The notes: a model not told the origin generated them from the sequence alone. Positions 56,362-64,000 are shown, counted from the stretch's first letter. The stretch: DNA of 64,000 bases from an uncultured Prevotellaceae bacterium (GCA_946415365.1 CAMKSE010000009.1:62001-126000), one strand, 5' to 3'. Numbers and translations are program-made.

Positions 56362-56393
56362 TTTGGACTTTTAAAAATAATTGAGTAATTTTG
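56362..56393 (+). promoter_or_regulatory. Promoter of radical SAM gene
   Basis: -33 TTTG (56362-56365) and -7 TAATTTTG (56386-56393), 20 bp apart; leader about 13 nt to ATG 56412. Confidence 0.68.
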
Positions 56394-56411
56394 CATCCAA
56401 ATCATTGAGAC

Positions 56412-57758
56412 ATGCAAATCATCTATAATACGGTAAAGCCTTTCGACCAGCTGCTGAAGAAACAGAAGGCGAAGGAAGGAGAGACCTACAGACCTATGTA
56501 TTATGTGGTGGAGCAACCAGTAGACGAAGGACTCTTGCTCTATCACACAATGACCAAAGCACTAATACTGCTCACTCCAGAAGAGACAGATGTGTACAAG
56601 ACGCATCCTGATGAAATGTCAGAACTTATTGGTCTTTGGTTCCTAGTTCCACAATCGCATGACGACCGTCTGCTATGCCGTCAGATCAGGGACGTGGCCC
56701 GGATGCTCGAGAAGAAGTCTGATGCCATCACCTCGTACACTATCTTTACCACTACAGACTGCAATGCACGTTGTTTCTACTGCTACGAGATGGGACGTCC
56801 CAGAGTGCCTATGAGCAAGGAAACGGCAGAATGTACGGCAGATTATATCATCAAGCACTGCTATGGGGAAAAAGTAAGGCTGAACTGGTTCGGCGGTGAA
56901 CCGTTATTCAATAAGGCCGTCATCTCACTTATATGCCAACGCCTGAGGAAAGCAGATATTGATTATCGTTCTACAATGGCCACGAACGGCTATCTGTTCG
57001 ATGACGACACGATTAAGGAAGCCAAGGATGAATGGAATCTGAAATGGGTACAAATTACCCTCGATGGTACCGAGAAAATATATAACCGCAGCAAGGCCTA
57101 TATATACAAAGGTATAAATGCCTATAAACGTGTCATCAATAACATCCACAAACTACAAGATGCAAACGTTGAAGTTCAGATTCGGCTTAATATCGATATG
57201 CACAATGCTGAAAACCTTATGGAACTGGCAAAGCAACTTCACCAGGAATTTCCTAATCCAAAGGGAATAACGGTATATATACGTCCGCTCTTTGAGGATA
57301 CAACGGGGAACAAAGCCATACATGATAGTGAGAAACGTGCATACATCTTCAAAAAGATGAAAGATATACGCCATCAACTTTCCGAGTACGGATTGGCCAG
57401 GCCGGTTAAAATGGAGCGCAGAATCTTGACTAAGATTTGTCAGGCTGACAATGATCAATGTGTCGTCATTATGTCTACTGGCAATATCGGGAAATGTGAG
57501 CACTATACGGAAGAATATTTCATTGGACATATTGACAACGATGAGTTTGATAACGCAATAGTAGAAAGCTTCAAGGAAAGACGCGAAGAAATTGATGCTT
57601 GTGCCACCTGCCCTGCATACCCAGACTGCTTAGTACTCAAGTTATGCGATGGCTATAAACATTGCTATCAAGAGAGTCAGATGGAGAAGATCCGAAATTT
57701 ACACCGAATGATGATTTGGGCTTACAACAATAAAAAACATCAACAGAATGAACTATAA
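56412..57758 (+). CDS. Radical SAM/SPASM peptide-modifying enzyme
   Basis: A 448-residue enzyme. The [4Fe-4S] radical SAM motif is Cys117-X3-Cys121-X2-Cys124 (DCNARCFYCYE), with GGEPL and TNGYLF typical of the barrel. The C-terminal SPASM domain has Cys343, 350, 362 (GKCEHY), 397, 400, 406, 412 and 418, enough for two auxiliary clusters. Residues 1-100 are an N-terminal domain with a leader-binding look (LLYHTMTKALILLTPEE). Such enzymes install bonds or modify residues on RiPP precursor peptides. It overlaps a PqqD-like gene by 11 bp and faces a small peptide gene 600 bp downstream. Confidence 0.87.
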   Translation: MQIIYNTVKPFDQLLKKQKAKEGETYRPMYYVVEQPVDEGLLLYHTMTKALILLTPEETDVYKTHPDEMSELIGLWFLVPQSHDDRLLCRQIRDVARMLEKKSDAITSYTIFTTTDCNARCFYCYEMGRPRVPMSKETAECTADYIIKHCYGEKVRLNWFGGEPLFNKAVISLICQRLRKADIDYRSTMATNGYLFDDDTIKEAKDEWNLKWVQITLDGTEKIYNRSKAYIYKGINAYKRVINNIHKLQDANVEVQIRLNIDMHNAENLMELAKQLHQEFPNPKGITVYIRPLFEDTTGNKAIHDSEKRAYIFKKMKDIRHQLSEYGLARPVKMERRILTKICQADNDQCVVIMSTGNIGKCEHYTEEYFIGHIDNDEFDNAIVESFKERREEIDACATCPAYPDCLVLKLCDGYKHCYQESQMEKIRNLHRMMIWAYNNKKHQQNEL

Positions 57759-58008
57759 GATTGATATAGCGCCATTGTCCGATTATTTCGTAGTAATTGT
57801 CAAAGACAAGATAACGGACGAGTTGAAAGACACCTTCACGCTCAACGAAAGTGGAACTGATATGCTACAACTGTTCTGCGAAGGAAAAGACTCAGAGGCT
57901 GTTGCAAAAGAGATTGCAGAAATGTATGATGCACCCTTGGATTTAGTTTCCAAGGATGTCATAACCTTCAAAGAAAATCTCAGCAAAAAAGGTATTCTAT
58001 TTGAATAA
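57748..58008 (+). CDS. PqqD-like leader-peptide-binding protein
   Basis: An 86-residue protein of the PqqD fold: APLSDYFVVIV, FTLNESGTDMLQLFCEGKDSEAVAKEIAEMYDAPLDLVSKDVITFKENLSKKGIL (the middle shows the LNESG-x-DMLQL pattern). PqqD binds the precursor leader and delivers it to a radical SAM enzyme, here the gene with which it overlaps by 11 bp. It differs from the PqqD-like protein at 42 kb in having its start within the enzyme gene. Confidence 0.83.
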   Translation: MNYKIDIAPLSDYFVVIVKDKITDELKDTFTLNESGTDMLQLFCEGKDSEAVAKEIAEMYDAPLDLVSKDVITFKENLSKKGILFE

Positions 58009-58113
58009 TCCTATAACAAATGGTTCTTCTGCGATTTAGTTGAAAAGTTGACACTTAATCTTTCTTCGTTGTAATTACCTGAGACGGGGCACTAAGTCGA
58101 TTTATTCAGGTCA

Positions 58114-58215
58114 ACCACTTAAGTAGAAAAGGATAGTGCCTTAAGGCAAACCATTACGTGCCTTAAGGCAAATCATCGTGTGCCTTAAGCCAAATGATGG
58201 CGTGCCTAAGGGCAC
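58114..58215. repeat. Array of TTAA-centred palindromes, 22-bp period (downstream of PqqD-like gene)
   Basis: Five 14-bp units at 58114, 58136, 58158, 58180 and 58202: AACCACTTAAGTAG, GTGCCTTAAGGCAA twice, GTGCCTTAAGCCAA and GTGCCTAAGGGCAC, each 22 bp apart with 8-bp spacers. The spacing and the palindromic TTAA centre match the array at 56073, but the arms are unrelated in sequence (CC..GG against GAG..CTC). The stretch 58009-58113 before it and 58216-58266 after it show no other feature. Confidence 0.75.
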
Positions 58216-58266
58216 GTGAAGTCATACAAGTTTATCTATTATCAACTAAATTGCAGAAGGACTAAA

Positions 58267-58305
58267 CAAAATTAATTCCGAAACTAAAGTCTCGGAATTA
58301 ATTTG
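58267..58305. terminator. Hairpin terminator between PqqD-like gene and peptide gene
   Basis: AAATTAATTCCGA (58269-58281) pairs perfectly with TCGGAATTAATTT (58292-58304) around AACTAAAGTC. Both strands run into U-rich sequence, so it can end transcription of both convergent units. Confidence 0.75.
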
Positions 58306-58346
58306 TAGTGGATCTAACTTGACATGTAGATGTCGGAAATCATCAA

Positions 58347-58490
58347 TTAGTAGTTTGATGGTTGACAACCTGGAGTATAATTGTCAGGACATCCAGCATC
58401 ACCTGTATTCGACGTCACACTCTCATCCAATACAATGGGGTCGTCCATCTTAATTTCCTCCATTTCAGGAGCAGAATACTTCTTTTTCAT
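58347..58490 (-). CDS. Putative RiPP precursor peptide (47 residues)
   Basis: ATG at 58490 to TAA at 58347 encodes 47 residues: a charged, Met-containing leader-like start (MKKKYSAPEMEEIKMDDP), a short hydrophobic stretch (IVLDESV) and a core-like tail TGDAGCPDNYTPGCQPSNY with two Cys eight residues apart and several Gly, Pro, Asn. Small peptides of this MKKxYxxPxMEE type are frequent in Prevotella next to modification genes, but I know of no characterised product. It lies on the minus strand, 29 bp after the cohesin-like gene, with a 16-bp palindrome between, and a terminator after it. Identification as substrate of the convergent radical SAM/PqqD pair is inference. Confidence 0.62.
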   Translation of the reverse strand: MKKKYSAPEMEEIKMDDPIVLDESVTSNTGDAGCPDNYTPGCQPSNY

Positions 58491-58500
58491 TTCTCAATTA

Positions 58501-58516
58501 TTTTAAACGTTTAAAA
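58501..58516. promoter_or_regulatory. 16-bp palindrome between cohesin-like gene and peptide gene
   Basis: TTTTAAACGTTTAAAA is a perfect palindrome 10 bp upstream of the peptide ATG and 3 bp after the previous stop. It could be an operator or an RNA processing hairpin; no TAnnTTTG promoter was found here. Confidence 0.4.
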
Positions 58517-58519
58517 ATT

Positions 58520-60007
58520 TCACTTAACCACGACCTTGCGCCCATTATGGATATACAAGCCCTTCTTAGTCGGAGTATCAATGCGCTGGCCTCTCAAATT
58601 GTACCAAACATCTGAATCATTCATCATCAATTCACGGATGCCGGTAGTTTCTTCATCATCACCATTGAGACTACCAAGCTTGACTCTAATGACCTCAGCT
58701 TCAGTATCTATAGACTGTAAAATCTCATTATCACCTCTCGAAGTTGCAATATATGACTTCGGAACCGGCAGATAAGACTTTCCTTGAGGGAAATTGGGAT
58801 CGTCATTCTCCAAAGGTCCCCATAGACCATCTTGCCTAGAAAGATACCATGTCTTAAATCCATTCTCTTCAACCTTTACGTCCGATGTTGATGTGGCACT
58901 ACCCTTCAGCATATTAACATATACAATCCTCTGAGCTGAAGAAGGAACAGTATATTGATTCGTCGAACCCTTAAGATACAGAGGCGTGTTCATAGAGACT
59001 TTTTTCACAGGCGTCAGCCAAATCATACTGCCCGTACTGGTATAGCCTGTCACGATAAAAGCACTCAGACCAGAAACAGATGAAAAGTCCAAGTCGCAAG
59101 GTGTGACATAAGCTTCCTTATTGCCACTTGCTGTAAGATTAATTGTTTGAGCTGAACCAACTACCGACTCAACACCCCTCGGTATGCGAAGGTAGGCCTT
59201 ACCAGGTTCGATGTTAAAAGATGACTGAACACCAGATGTCTGTCCTGAATTCGGACTCAACGTCATACTATACGCATTGGCATCAGTGGCAGGAACTGTT
59301 GTTTCTTCCGTGGCACTACCCACAATAAAGGAGCTCGGATAATAGGTTTTAGAGGTACCTACAGCAACCTTTTTTGTCGTATTAGCAGGACCATAAACCC
59401 AAATAGGAGTACCGGCAGGAACGTCTTTTACACGCGTCAAAAGGATCTCGTTAGTTACCAAATCATAACCTGTAGCAATATAAGCCTTCACTTCATCACC
59501 CACACTGGTGAAATCGAGGTTCTTATTACTAACCATTAACAATTTACCAGCATCCTTAAACTCAATGAATTCACTTCCAGAAACATTGATAGCGAAATTA
59601 CTACCGCCAGGAGATGTAGACTCTCCCTGTGGATCTACGAACACCACATCTGAGATAGTTGCATTAGAAGATGTTTCACCATTGCCTGCCTTGAATGTCA
59701 GAGACAAAAAGGAATTACTTTCAAGTTTTGTGTTTGCCTCATCATATGACAAGACACGGAGTTTACCGCCTACCGTCCCAAATGTGGTTTTACGCGTACT
59801 AGGACCATTCACTGTAGCACCTATAACAGTGACACCTGTAGGCAGAGCAACATCGAACTGGAATGCGGTGAGATTTGTACCATTCGGAATTGATACATAT
59901 ATCTTCTTTTGCCCCCCAGTGGTTAAGTTCACTGTTGGAATAAAACTTTGTGCATTTGCCATGAAACATGACATTATCGCAATGGCTGAGATAAAGAATC
60001 TTTTCAT
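58520..60007 (-). CDS. Secreted cohesin-like protein with T9SS-like C-terminus
   Basis: Start ATG at 60007 gives 495 residues with a signal peptide (KRFFISAIAIMSCFMANAQ). An upstream in-frame start at 60100 lies before the promoter. Residues about 20-160 resemble a cohesin/dockerin-like beta domain (LTAFQFDVALPTGVTVIGA). Two similar repeats follow (NLDFTSVGDEVKAYIATGYD..., DLDFSSVSGLSAFIVTGY...). The C-terminal 30 residues (WYNLRGQRIDTPTKKGLYIHNGRKVVVK, key residues W, LRGQR, GLYI, KVVVK) are a typical Prevotella type A sorting domain, so the protein is likely secreted by T9SS. The peptide gene is directly downstream. Confidence 0.8.
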   Translation of the reverse strand: MKRFFISAIAIMSCFMANAQSFIPTVNLTTGGQKKIYVSIPNGTNLTAFQFDVALPTGVTVIGATVNGPSTRKTTFGTVGGKLRVLSYDEANTKLESNSFLSLTFKAGNGETSSNATISDVVFVDPQGESTSPGGSNFAINVSGSEFIEFKDAGKLLMVSNKNLDFTSVGDEVKAYIATGYDLVTNEILLTRVKDVPAGTPIWVYGPANTTKKVAVGTSKTYYPSSFIVGSATEETTVPATDANAYSMTLSPNSGQTSGVQSSFNIEPGKAYLRIPRGVESVVGSAQTINLTASGNKEAYVTPCDLDFSSVSGLSAFIVTGYTSTGSMIWLTPVKKVSMNTPLYLKGSTNQYTVPSSAQRIVYVNMLKGSATSTSDVKVEENGFKTWYLSRQDGLWGPLENDDPNFPQGKSYLPVPKSYIATSRGDNEILQSIDTEAEVIRVKLGSLNGDDEETTGIRELMMNDSDVWYNLRGQRIDTPTKKGLYIHNGRKVVVK

Positions 60008-60036
60008 ATTATTGTTTAATTTATAAATTTCCCGTG

Positions 60037-60068
60037 CAAAAATACGCATTTTATTTAGAACCTGCAAA
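60037..60068 (-). promoter_or_regulatory. Promoter of cohesin-like/peptide genes
   Basis: Minus-strand -7 TATTTTTG (60044-60037) and -33 TTTG (60068-60065), 20 bp spacing; leader about 24 nt. Confidence 0.65.
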
Positions 60069-60128
60069 TTTTTTAGGCTTTTTTGGAGATTATCTATCAA
60101 AATAGCGTCAATTTTCTATGGAGTTGCC

Positions 60129-60482
60129 TTAAGACGTCTGTCCCTTGGCCTGCTGAAGCTCTGCCAGCAACTGGGCGTTGGCATCTTTCAAATCCTGAAC
60201 CTGTTTGAGAAGGGCCTCCTTAACCTGAGTCAGCATCTGCTTCTCCTCCTCAATCTTATCGAAGGCAAGCAAGGCCTTTTCATAACCCTTACCCACATTG
60301 TCGAAGCTCTTCTCCAGCCTCTGATAGTCGTCAAACAGGCGCTGCTGCTCATCCAGACGGCGCTGATAGTCCCTCAGAAGGTCTGCAGACTCCTCTGACT
60401 GCTTTTTCGTCACTCTTAACTGGTAAATGTATGCGATGGCCAACAATACCACCAGCACGCCTAAAATAATGTCCAATACCAT
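60129..60482 (-). CDS. Membrane-anchored coiled-coil protein
   Basis: A 117-residue protein with one N-terminal transmembrane helix (residues about 3-20) and a long coiled coil (residues 25-110, Glu/Gln/Leu-rich heptads such as DYQRRLDEQQRLFDDYQRLEKSFD). No enzymatic motif. It starts 6 bp after a STAS-domain gene; a structural or partner-binding role with that protein is possible, function unknown. Confidence 0.7.
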   Translation of the reverse strand: MVLDIILGVLVVLLAIAYIYQLRVTKKQSEESADLLRDYQRRLDEQQRLFDDYQRLEKSFDNVGKGYEKALLAFDKIEEEKQMLTQVKEALLKQVQDLKDANAQLLAELQQAKGQTS

Positions 60483-60488
60483 AAGCCG

Positions 60489-60800
60489 CTACCCTTTCAT
60501 TTTTTCAATCTTCATAAACTGCAGGAACCCCGTCATCTCAAGCACTTCATAGATGGCCGGTCTCACATTGATCAACTTCACCTCACCTTTATAAGGCACA
60601 AGCGTACGCATGGCTTTCTGAATCACACGCAGGCCAGAACTGGCCATATAGGTCAGATCAGCACAATCTAAAACGAGTGTCATACCGCCCTCAGTCAGCA
60701 ACGGCATCAATTCGCTTTCGAACCTGGCAGCCCCTGCTGTATCGATACGGCTGTCTGTCTTGAAGATGGTCATACCATCCTGTTTAGTAATCTCTGACAT
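60489..60800 (-). CDS. STAS-domain protein (anti-anti-sigma factor-like)
   Basis: A 103-residue single STAS domain of the SpoIIAA/RsbV type: TLVLDCADLTYMASSGLRVIQKAM contains the conserved phosphorylatable Ser motif (ASSGLR). Such proteins control anti-sigma kinases by partner switching. No anti-sigma kinase (RsbW-type) or phosphatase gene is in the window, so its partner is elsewhere. It is followed 6 bp later by the coiled-coil gene. Confidence 0.88.
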   Translation of the reverse strand: MSEITKQDGMTIFKTDSRIDTAGAARFESELMPLLTEGGMTLVLDCADLTYMASSGLRVIQKAMRTLVPYKGEVKLINVRPAIYEVLEMTGFLQFMKIEKMKG

Positions 60801-60832
60801 AGCTTCTTATGTTTAATTTGTTGATTCGGTTG

Positions 60833-60864
60833 CAAATTTAAGAATAATTCCCGAAACGTGCAAA
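60833..60864 (-). promoter_or_regulatory. Promoter of STAS operon inside a hairpin
   Basis: Minus-strand -7 TAAATTTG (60840-60833) and -33 TTTG (60864-60861), 20 bp spacing. The -33 box lies in the loop of the terminator hairpin at 60843-60880. Confidence 0.62.
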
Positions 60865-60880
60865 CATTTCGGGAATTATT
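60843..60880 (-). terminator. Terminator of PpiD-like gene
   Basis: AATAATTCCCGAAA pairs perfectly (14 bp) with TTTCGGGAATTATT around CGTGCAAACA, 27 bp after the PpiD-like stop. The U tract is short (CTTAAATTT), so efficiency is uncertain. Confidence 0.6.
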
Positions 60881-60907
60881 TATGAATAACAAGGTGTATT
60901 CTCTTTC

Positions 60908-63043
60908 TTAGAAGAACAGATAGCGGTTGTCAACCACACCAGCCTTCTGATAAAGCTCCTGCATGAAGCGGCCTGCAGCCTGCTGGGCACGCTGGCTGAG
61001 CTGCTGCTCAACAGTCTTCTCATCGTACTTGGCACCTTCACGGGCAACCTTCTTGAGAACCTTAAACAGGTAGGCACCGCCATTACCTTTCAGGACAGCC
61101 TTGCTGAAATCACCCTCCTTAAGAGCTGCTACAGCACCTGCCAGAGCGGGCTCGCTGGAACCAGTGGCCTGCACGAACACCGGGGCAGTGAAGGTAATCT
61201 GGTTTACGGAGTCAACGCGGGCACCCTTGGCCTGAGCGGCTGCAATGTCGGCAACACCTGCAAGTTTCTGCTTAATCTGCTCAAACTTCTTGTCACGTAC
61301 AACTTCTTGCTTCACCATATCCTTGACTGCATCAAGGGCACGATAGCCAACAGGGTGAATCTTAGTCAGGGCGACAACCAACAGATTGTCATTGCTGCCG
61401 CACTCATAGAGCGGGCTTACCTGATTCTCCTTGGCGTCGAAGATCCACTTCATAGCCTCACGGGTGGCACGAAGACCAGCCACGTTGTGCTCTGAGTTGT
61501 ACATATCCTTGCGCTCCTGAACCTGATAGCCGAACTTAGCGGCATTCTTCTCCAGATCCTCAATGGTCTTGTTCTCGCTGACATACTGGCTGAACTTATT
61601 GTAAGCATCAGAGTAGGTTGCCTTCGAGAAGTCGATCGTATGCTTGACAACAGCCACATCATACTTGTCGACCATAGCCTTGCGGTCCGTTACCTGAATC
61701 ACTATATTACCCTGAGAGAACTCAAGGTTCTTGACATCGTTGACAGCGAGCGTATTGATGCTGTTGAGGTAGTTCTTCGACTCCTCATCCATAGAGGTGG
61801 AGTTCTCATACATAGCAGATGTGAGCCACTGCTTCTGACCTGTCTGACCATACTTCTGTGCCAGTTCGTCGAAGTTTGCACCTGCCTTGATAGCTGTATA
61901 GATGCTGTCAGCGGTCTTACGAGCCTCATCGATGGTTGCTCCACCTACCTGAATCTGACGATACTCAATACTATCGGGCATCTGAACCTTAGAGAGCAGT
62001 TTCACCACATTCAGCGTATTGTCGGAACGGGTCTCGAAGGGAGCCGATGTCTGACCGATGGACATCGAGTCGATCTTGGCTGCGATGTCAGAAGGATATG
62101 CACGCTTGGTAGCAGCAATGCCCGTATAAGGGAACTGCGACTGTGCCTTGCGCACTACCTCTGCGGGATTAGCACCGCTCTGAAGCTTCTCTGAAGCCTC
62201 CTTCATGGTAGCCATGAGAGCCTGACGGTCAGCGGCAGAGGCCTGCACCTGGAAGCTCACGTACTTGATGTCGCGGGTCTCAACAGTCTGTTTGAACATT
62301 TCCTTCTCCTCATCGTACTTGGCCTTCAGGTCTGACTCGCTTACCTGGACATCATTATCGTTGATAGAGTTGTAGGCAATAGAGGCCAGCTGGATGTCTG
62401 TCTCCTGGTTCTGGGCATCGAAATGCATCTTTGCAGACACAGGGTTCGACAACAGACAATTGGCAACCAGAGCCTGGAACTTCTGGGCGAGGGTCTGGGT
62501 GCGGAGCTGCTTCTCAACAAACTGCCAGAACTTGTAAATCTTCTGATACGACTCAGCCAACTGAGGGTTGGAACCGTTCTTCTTGTAATCGGCCAGGAAC
62601 TTTGTAAGCATCGTCACGTCAAAACGGCCAGTCTCCTGATTCACGAACGGTGTACGCAGAAGCATCGGGTTCGTACCGTCCTTCATGAGGTTCTGAAGTT
62701 CCTCGTCTGTAACGGTCAAACCAATCTTTCCAGCCTCGCTGGCAATAATCTGCTCATTGACAAAAGAGTTCCATACCTCGTCCTTCAGACTGTTGAGCTG
62801 ATCCTCGGACAGATTGTCTACATTCTGTGACATCTTCACCACCTCCTGGTACTCATCGACCAGTGACTGGAATTCCTGAACGTTGATTTTGTTTCCTAAC
62901 ACTTCGCCAATCTGCTGACGCTGCTGGTTTTTCGTTGCTTCACAAGAACGGAAAGCCTCCTCAGCGATGAAGGCGAAAAGGCCGAGACCGATGATAATCA
63001 CAAGAGCCACGCCTCTTTTTCTGATTTTTCCTAATGCTGCCAT
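60908..63043 (-). CDS. ppiD: PpiD/SurA-like periplasmic foldase
   Basis: Start ATG at 63043 gives 711 residues, an inner-membrane anchored (TM about 11-30) chaperone/peptidyl-prolyl isomerase. The SurA_N-like domain (VLGNKINVQEFQSLVDEY, LVEEIWNSFVNEQIIASEA) is followed by two parvulin-like rotamase regions (about 245-340 and 340-440: AEVVRKAQSQFPYTG, NFDELAQKYGQTGQ) and a coiled C-terminus. It assists folding of envelope proteins in the periplasm. An upstream in-frame start would overlap the promoter. Confidence 0.88.
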   Translation of the reverse strand: MAALGKIRKRGVALVIIIGLGLFAFIAEEAFRSCEATKNQQRQQIGEVLGNKINVQEFQSLVDEYQEVVKMSQNVDNLSEDQLNSLKDEVWNSFVNEQIIASEAGKIGLTVTDEELQNLMKDGTNPMLLRTPFVNQETGRFDVTMLTKFLADYKKNGSNPQLAESYQKIYKFWQFVEKQLRTQTLAQKFQALVANCLLSNPVSAKMHFDAQNQETDIQLASIAYNSINDNDVQVSESDLKAKYDEEKEMFKQTVETRDIKYVSFQVQASAADRQALMATMKEASEKLQSGANPAEVVRKAQSQFPYTGIAATKRAYPSDIAAKIDSMSIGQTSAPFETRSDNTLNVVKLLSKVQMPDSIEYRQIQVGGATIDEARKTADSIYTAIKAGANFDELAQKYGQTGQKQWLTSAMYENSTSMDEESKNYLNSINTLAVNDVKNLEFSQGNIVIQVTDRKAMVDKYDVAVVKHTIDFSKATYSDAYNKFSQYVSENKTIEDLEKNAAKFGYQVQERKDMYNSEHNVAGLRATREAMKWIFDAKENQVSPLYECGSNDNLLVVALTKIHPVGYRALDAVKDMVKQEVVRDKKFEQIKQKLAGVADIAAAQAKGARVDSVNQITFTAPVFVQATGSSEPALAGAVAALKEGDFSKAVLKGNGGAYLFKVLKKVAREGAKYDEKTVEQQLSQRAQQAAGRFMQELYQKAGVVDNRYLFF

Positions 63044-63091
63044 AATATCGTTTTTATTATTCTTTATTTGTCTGTTTTTGTAAAACGCGTG

Positions 63092-63122
63092 CAAAATTAC
63101 TACTTTTCTTTGAAACTGCAAA
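63092..63122 (-). promoter_or_regulatory. Promoter of ppiD-like gene
   Basis: Minus-strand -7 TAATTTTG (63099-63092) and -33 TTTG (63122-63119), 19 bp spacing, both exact consensus. Confidence 0.68.
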
Positions 63123-63142
63123 ACAATTTCACGGAAATTCAC

Positions 63143-64000
63143 TTATTCATGCACCTTTAGCCGTACTAGTTCTATTTTTGTTGCTGAATTTTTCACTATC
63201 TTGAACTCAAAATTCCCTATTCGAACTATCTCATTCAGTTTCGGGAACGACTGGTATTCATGCAGGATGAGACCACCGAGCGTCATATATTCGTCGCTCT
63301 CCGGAAGGTTCAGGGAGAACATTTCGTTGACCTTGCTGATTTCCAGTCTGGCAGACAGAACAAACTCATGGTCTGAGACCTGCTTGGCCACATGTGTGGA
63401 ATTGTCGTGCTCGTCCTCTATCTCTCCGGTAATCTCCTCCATGATATCCTCCAACGACACCATGCCGCTGGTACCGCCGAACTCATCGACAACAATAGCC
63501 ACAGAACGTTTCTGCTGCATCAACACACTCATCAGCCTCGAGGCGAGCATGGTTTCCGGCACGAAGTTGATGCTGCGGATCAACTGTGCCTGAAGGTCGG
63601 AAAGGCGCTCGTTGTCCTGTCCTGAAAGCCGGAACATGTCGCTGGAGTGTATATAGCCAATGATATGGTCGATATCCTCATGATAGACGATAATCTTACT
63701 ATGGCCGCTCTCAATGAACGTCTGCTTGAGTTGGCCGACGGTAGCCGTATCCTCAACGGCATCGATCTCGGTACGGGGCACCATACAGTCACGGATCTTC
63801 GTCTCCGAGAAATCGAGCGCATTCTGGAAGATCTTCACTTCCTCACCGATTTTGTTCTCGTCATCGGCATTGTCGATACTTGTCTGAACCAGATAGTCAA
63901 GATCAACCTTTGTAAATTCCTTCTCCTCAGAAGTCTTGTTCATGCGTACACCGATCAGTCTCAGAAGTCCCTTGGAGAGAATTGTGGCCAAACGGGATAT
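63143..64000 (-). CDS. CorC/TlyC-like CBS-domain protein, N-terminus beyond window
   Basis: The frame is open to base 64000, so the N-terminus (a DUF21 membrane domain in this family) is beyond the window; 285 residues are visible. It contains a CBS pair (MVPRTEIDAVEDTATVGQLKQTFIESGHSKIIVYHED..., QKRSVAIVVDEFGGTSGMVSLEDIMEEITGEI) and a C-terminal CorC_HlyC domain (FVLSARLEISKVNEMFSL...). Such proteins are linked to Mg/Co efflux or ion homeostasis. It lies 100 bp upstream of ppiD with a separate promoter between. Confidence 0.9.
   Translation of the reverse strand: MSRLATILSKGLLRLIGVRMNKTSEEKEFTKVDLDYLVQTSIDNADDENKIGEEVKIFQNALDFSETKIRDCMVPRTEIDAVEDTATVGQLKQTFIESGHSKIIVYHEDIDHIIGYIHSSDMFRLSGQDNERLSDLQAQLIRSINFVPETMLASRLMSVLMQQKRSVAIVVDEFGGTSGMVSLEDIMEEITGEIEDEHDNSTHVAKQVSDHEFVLSARLEISKVNEMFSLNLPESDEYMTLGGLILHEYQSFPKLNEIVRIGNFEFKIVKNSATKIELVRLKVHE

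Noticed and set aside
56073..58215. The palindromic arrays as CRISPR
   Set aside because: Spacers are only 8 bp, repeats 14 bp and imperfect, and no cas genes are near.

Overview
The window looks like a chromosomal segment of a Bacteroidales bacterium, most likely Prevotellaceae (Prevotella/Segatella-like). Supporting signs are Mfa/FimA-type (type V) fimbrial lipoproteins, Spy/ECF-sigma and SusCD-free envelope operons, a T9SS-like C-terminal domain, and many promoters of the Bacteroidetes form TTTG-(19-22 bp)-TAnnTTTG just upstream of genes. No rRNA, transposase, integrase or CRISPR array was seen. Genus assignment is inference.

Layout. 1-8.7 kb (minus): a type V fimbria operon starting with two outer-membrane/OmpA-like genes (DUF3575, DUF3868), then an Mfa1-like fimbrillin, an Mfa2/FimB-like anchor and two further fimbrillin-like lipoproteins, the last cut by the window edge. 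8.8-14.2 kb: a TlpA-like lipoprotein, divergent from a plus-strand operon sppA-lpxK-punA-thiL. 14.35 kb: tRNA-Phe. 14.5-20 kb: pantothenate kinase, then a minus operon cstA-OMP-nadC-C69 dipeptidase. 20-24.5 kb: glycoside-hydrolase-like lipoprotein and uxuA-uxuB (hexuronate catabolism). 24.5-27.3 kb: a large unknown lipoprotein and a small secreted partner. 27.5-31.4 kb: GH2 beta-galactosidase and endonuclease III. 32-35.3 kb (minus): an envelope operon with a small T9SS-CTD-like protein, an L,D-transpeptidase, an ECF sigma factor, its probable anti-sigma and a Spy-like protein. 35.4-37.9 kb: mazG-lipoprotein-rnz. 38-42.3 kb: valS, then an HprK-like kinase / Ser-His S26 peptidase / PqqD cassette. 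42.3-55.1 kb (minus): an exopolysaccharide operon (Wza, degenerate Wzc, Wzx, Wzy, five glycosyltransferases, a nucleotidyltransferase-fold protein and the initiating sugar-phosphate transferase), AT-rich in its centre. 55.2-56.1 kb: patatin-like protein. 56.1-60.1 kb: a probable RiPP (modified peptide) locus. 60.1-64 kb: STAS protein, PpiD/SurA-like foldase and a CorC/TlyC-like CBS protein cut by the right edge.

The most interesting material is the putative RiPP locus: a radical SAM/SPASM enzyme plus a PqqD-like protein facing a 47-residue peptide gene with a two-cysteine, Gly/Pro-rich tail, with two arrays of TTAA-centred palindromes of exact 22-bp period on either side of the enzyme pair. 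A second theme is a set of degenerate short tandem repeats: 7- and 8-bp units in intergenic sites abutting start codons, and 9-bp units inside coding sequences (mazG, valS twice, lacZ), where the period keeps the reading frame. The same CTAG-containing 9-mer is read in two different frames in valS, so the repeat appears to be a DNA-level element.

All calls come from reading the sequence and remembered family features; no database search was run.
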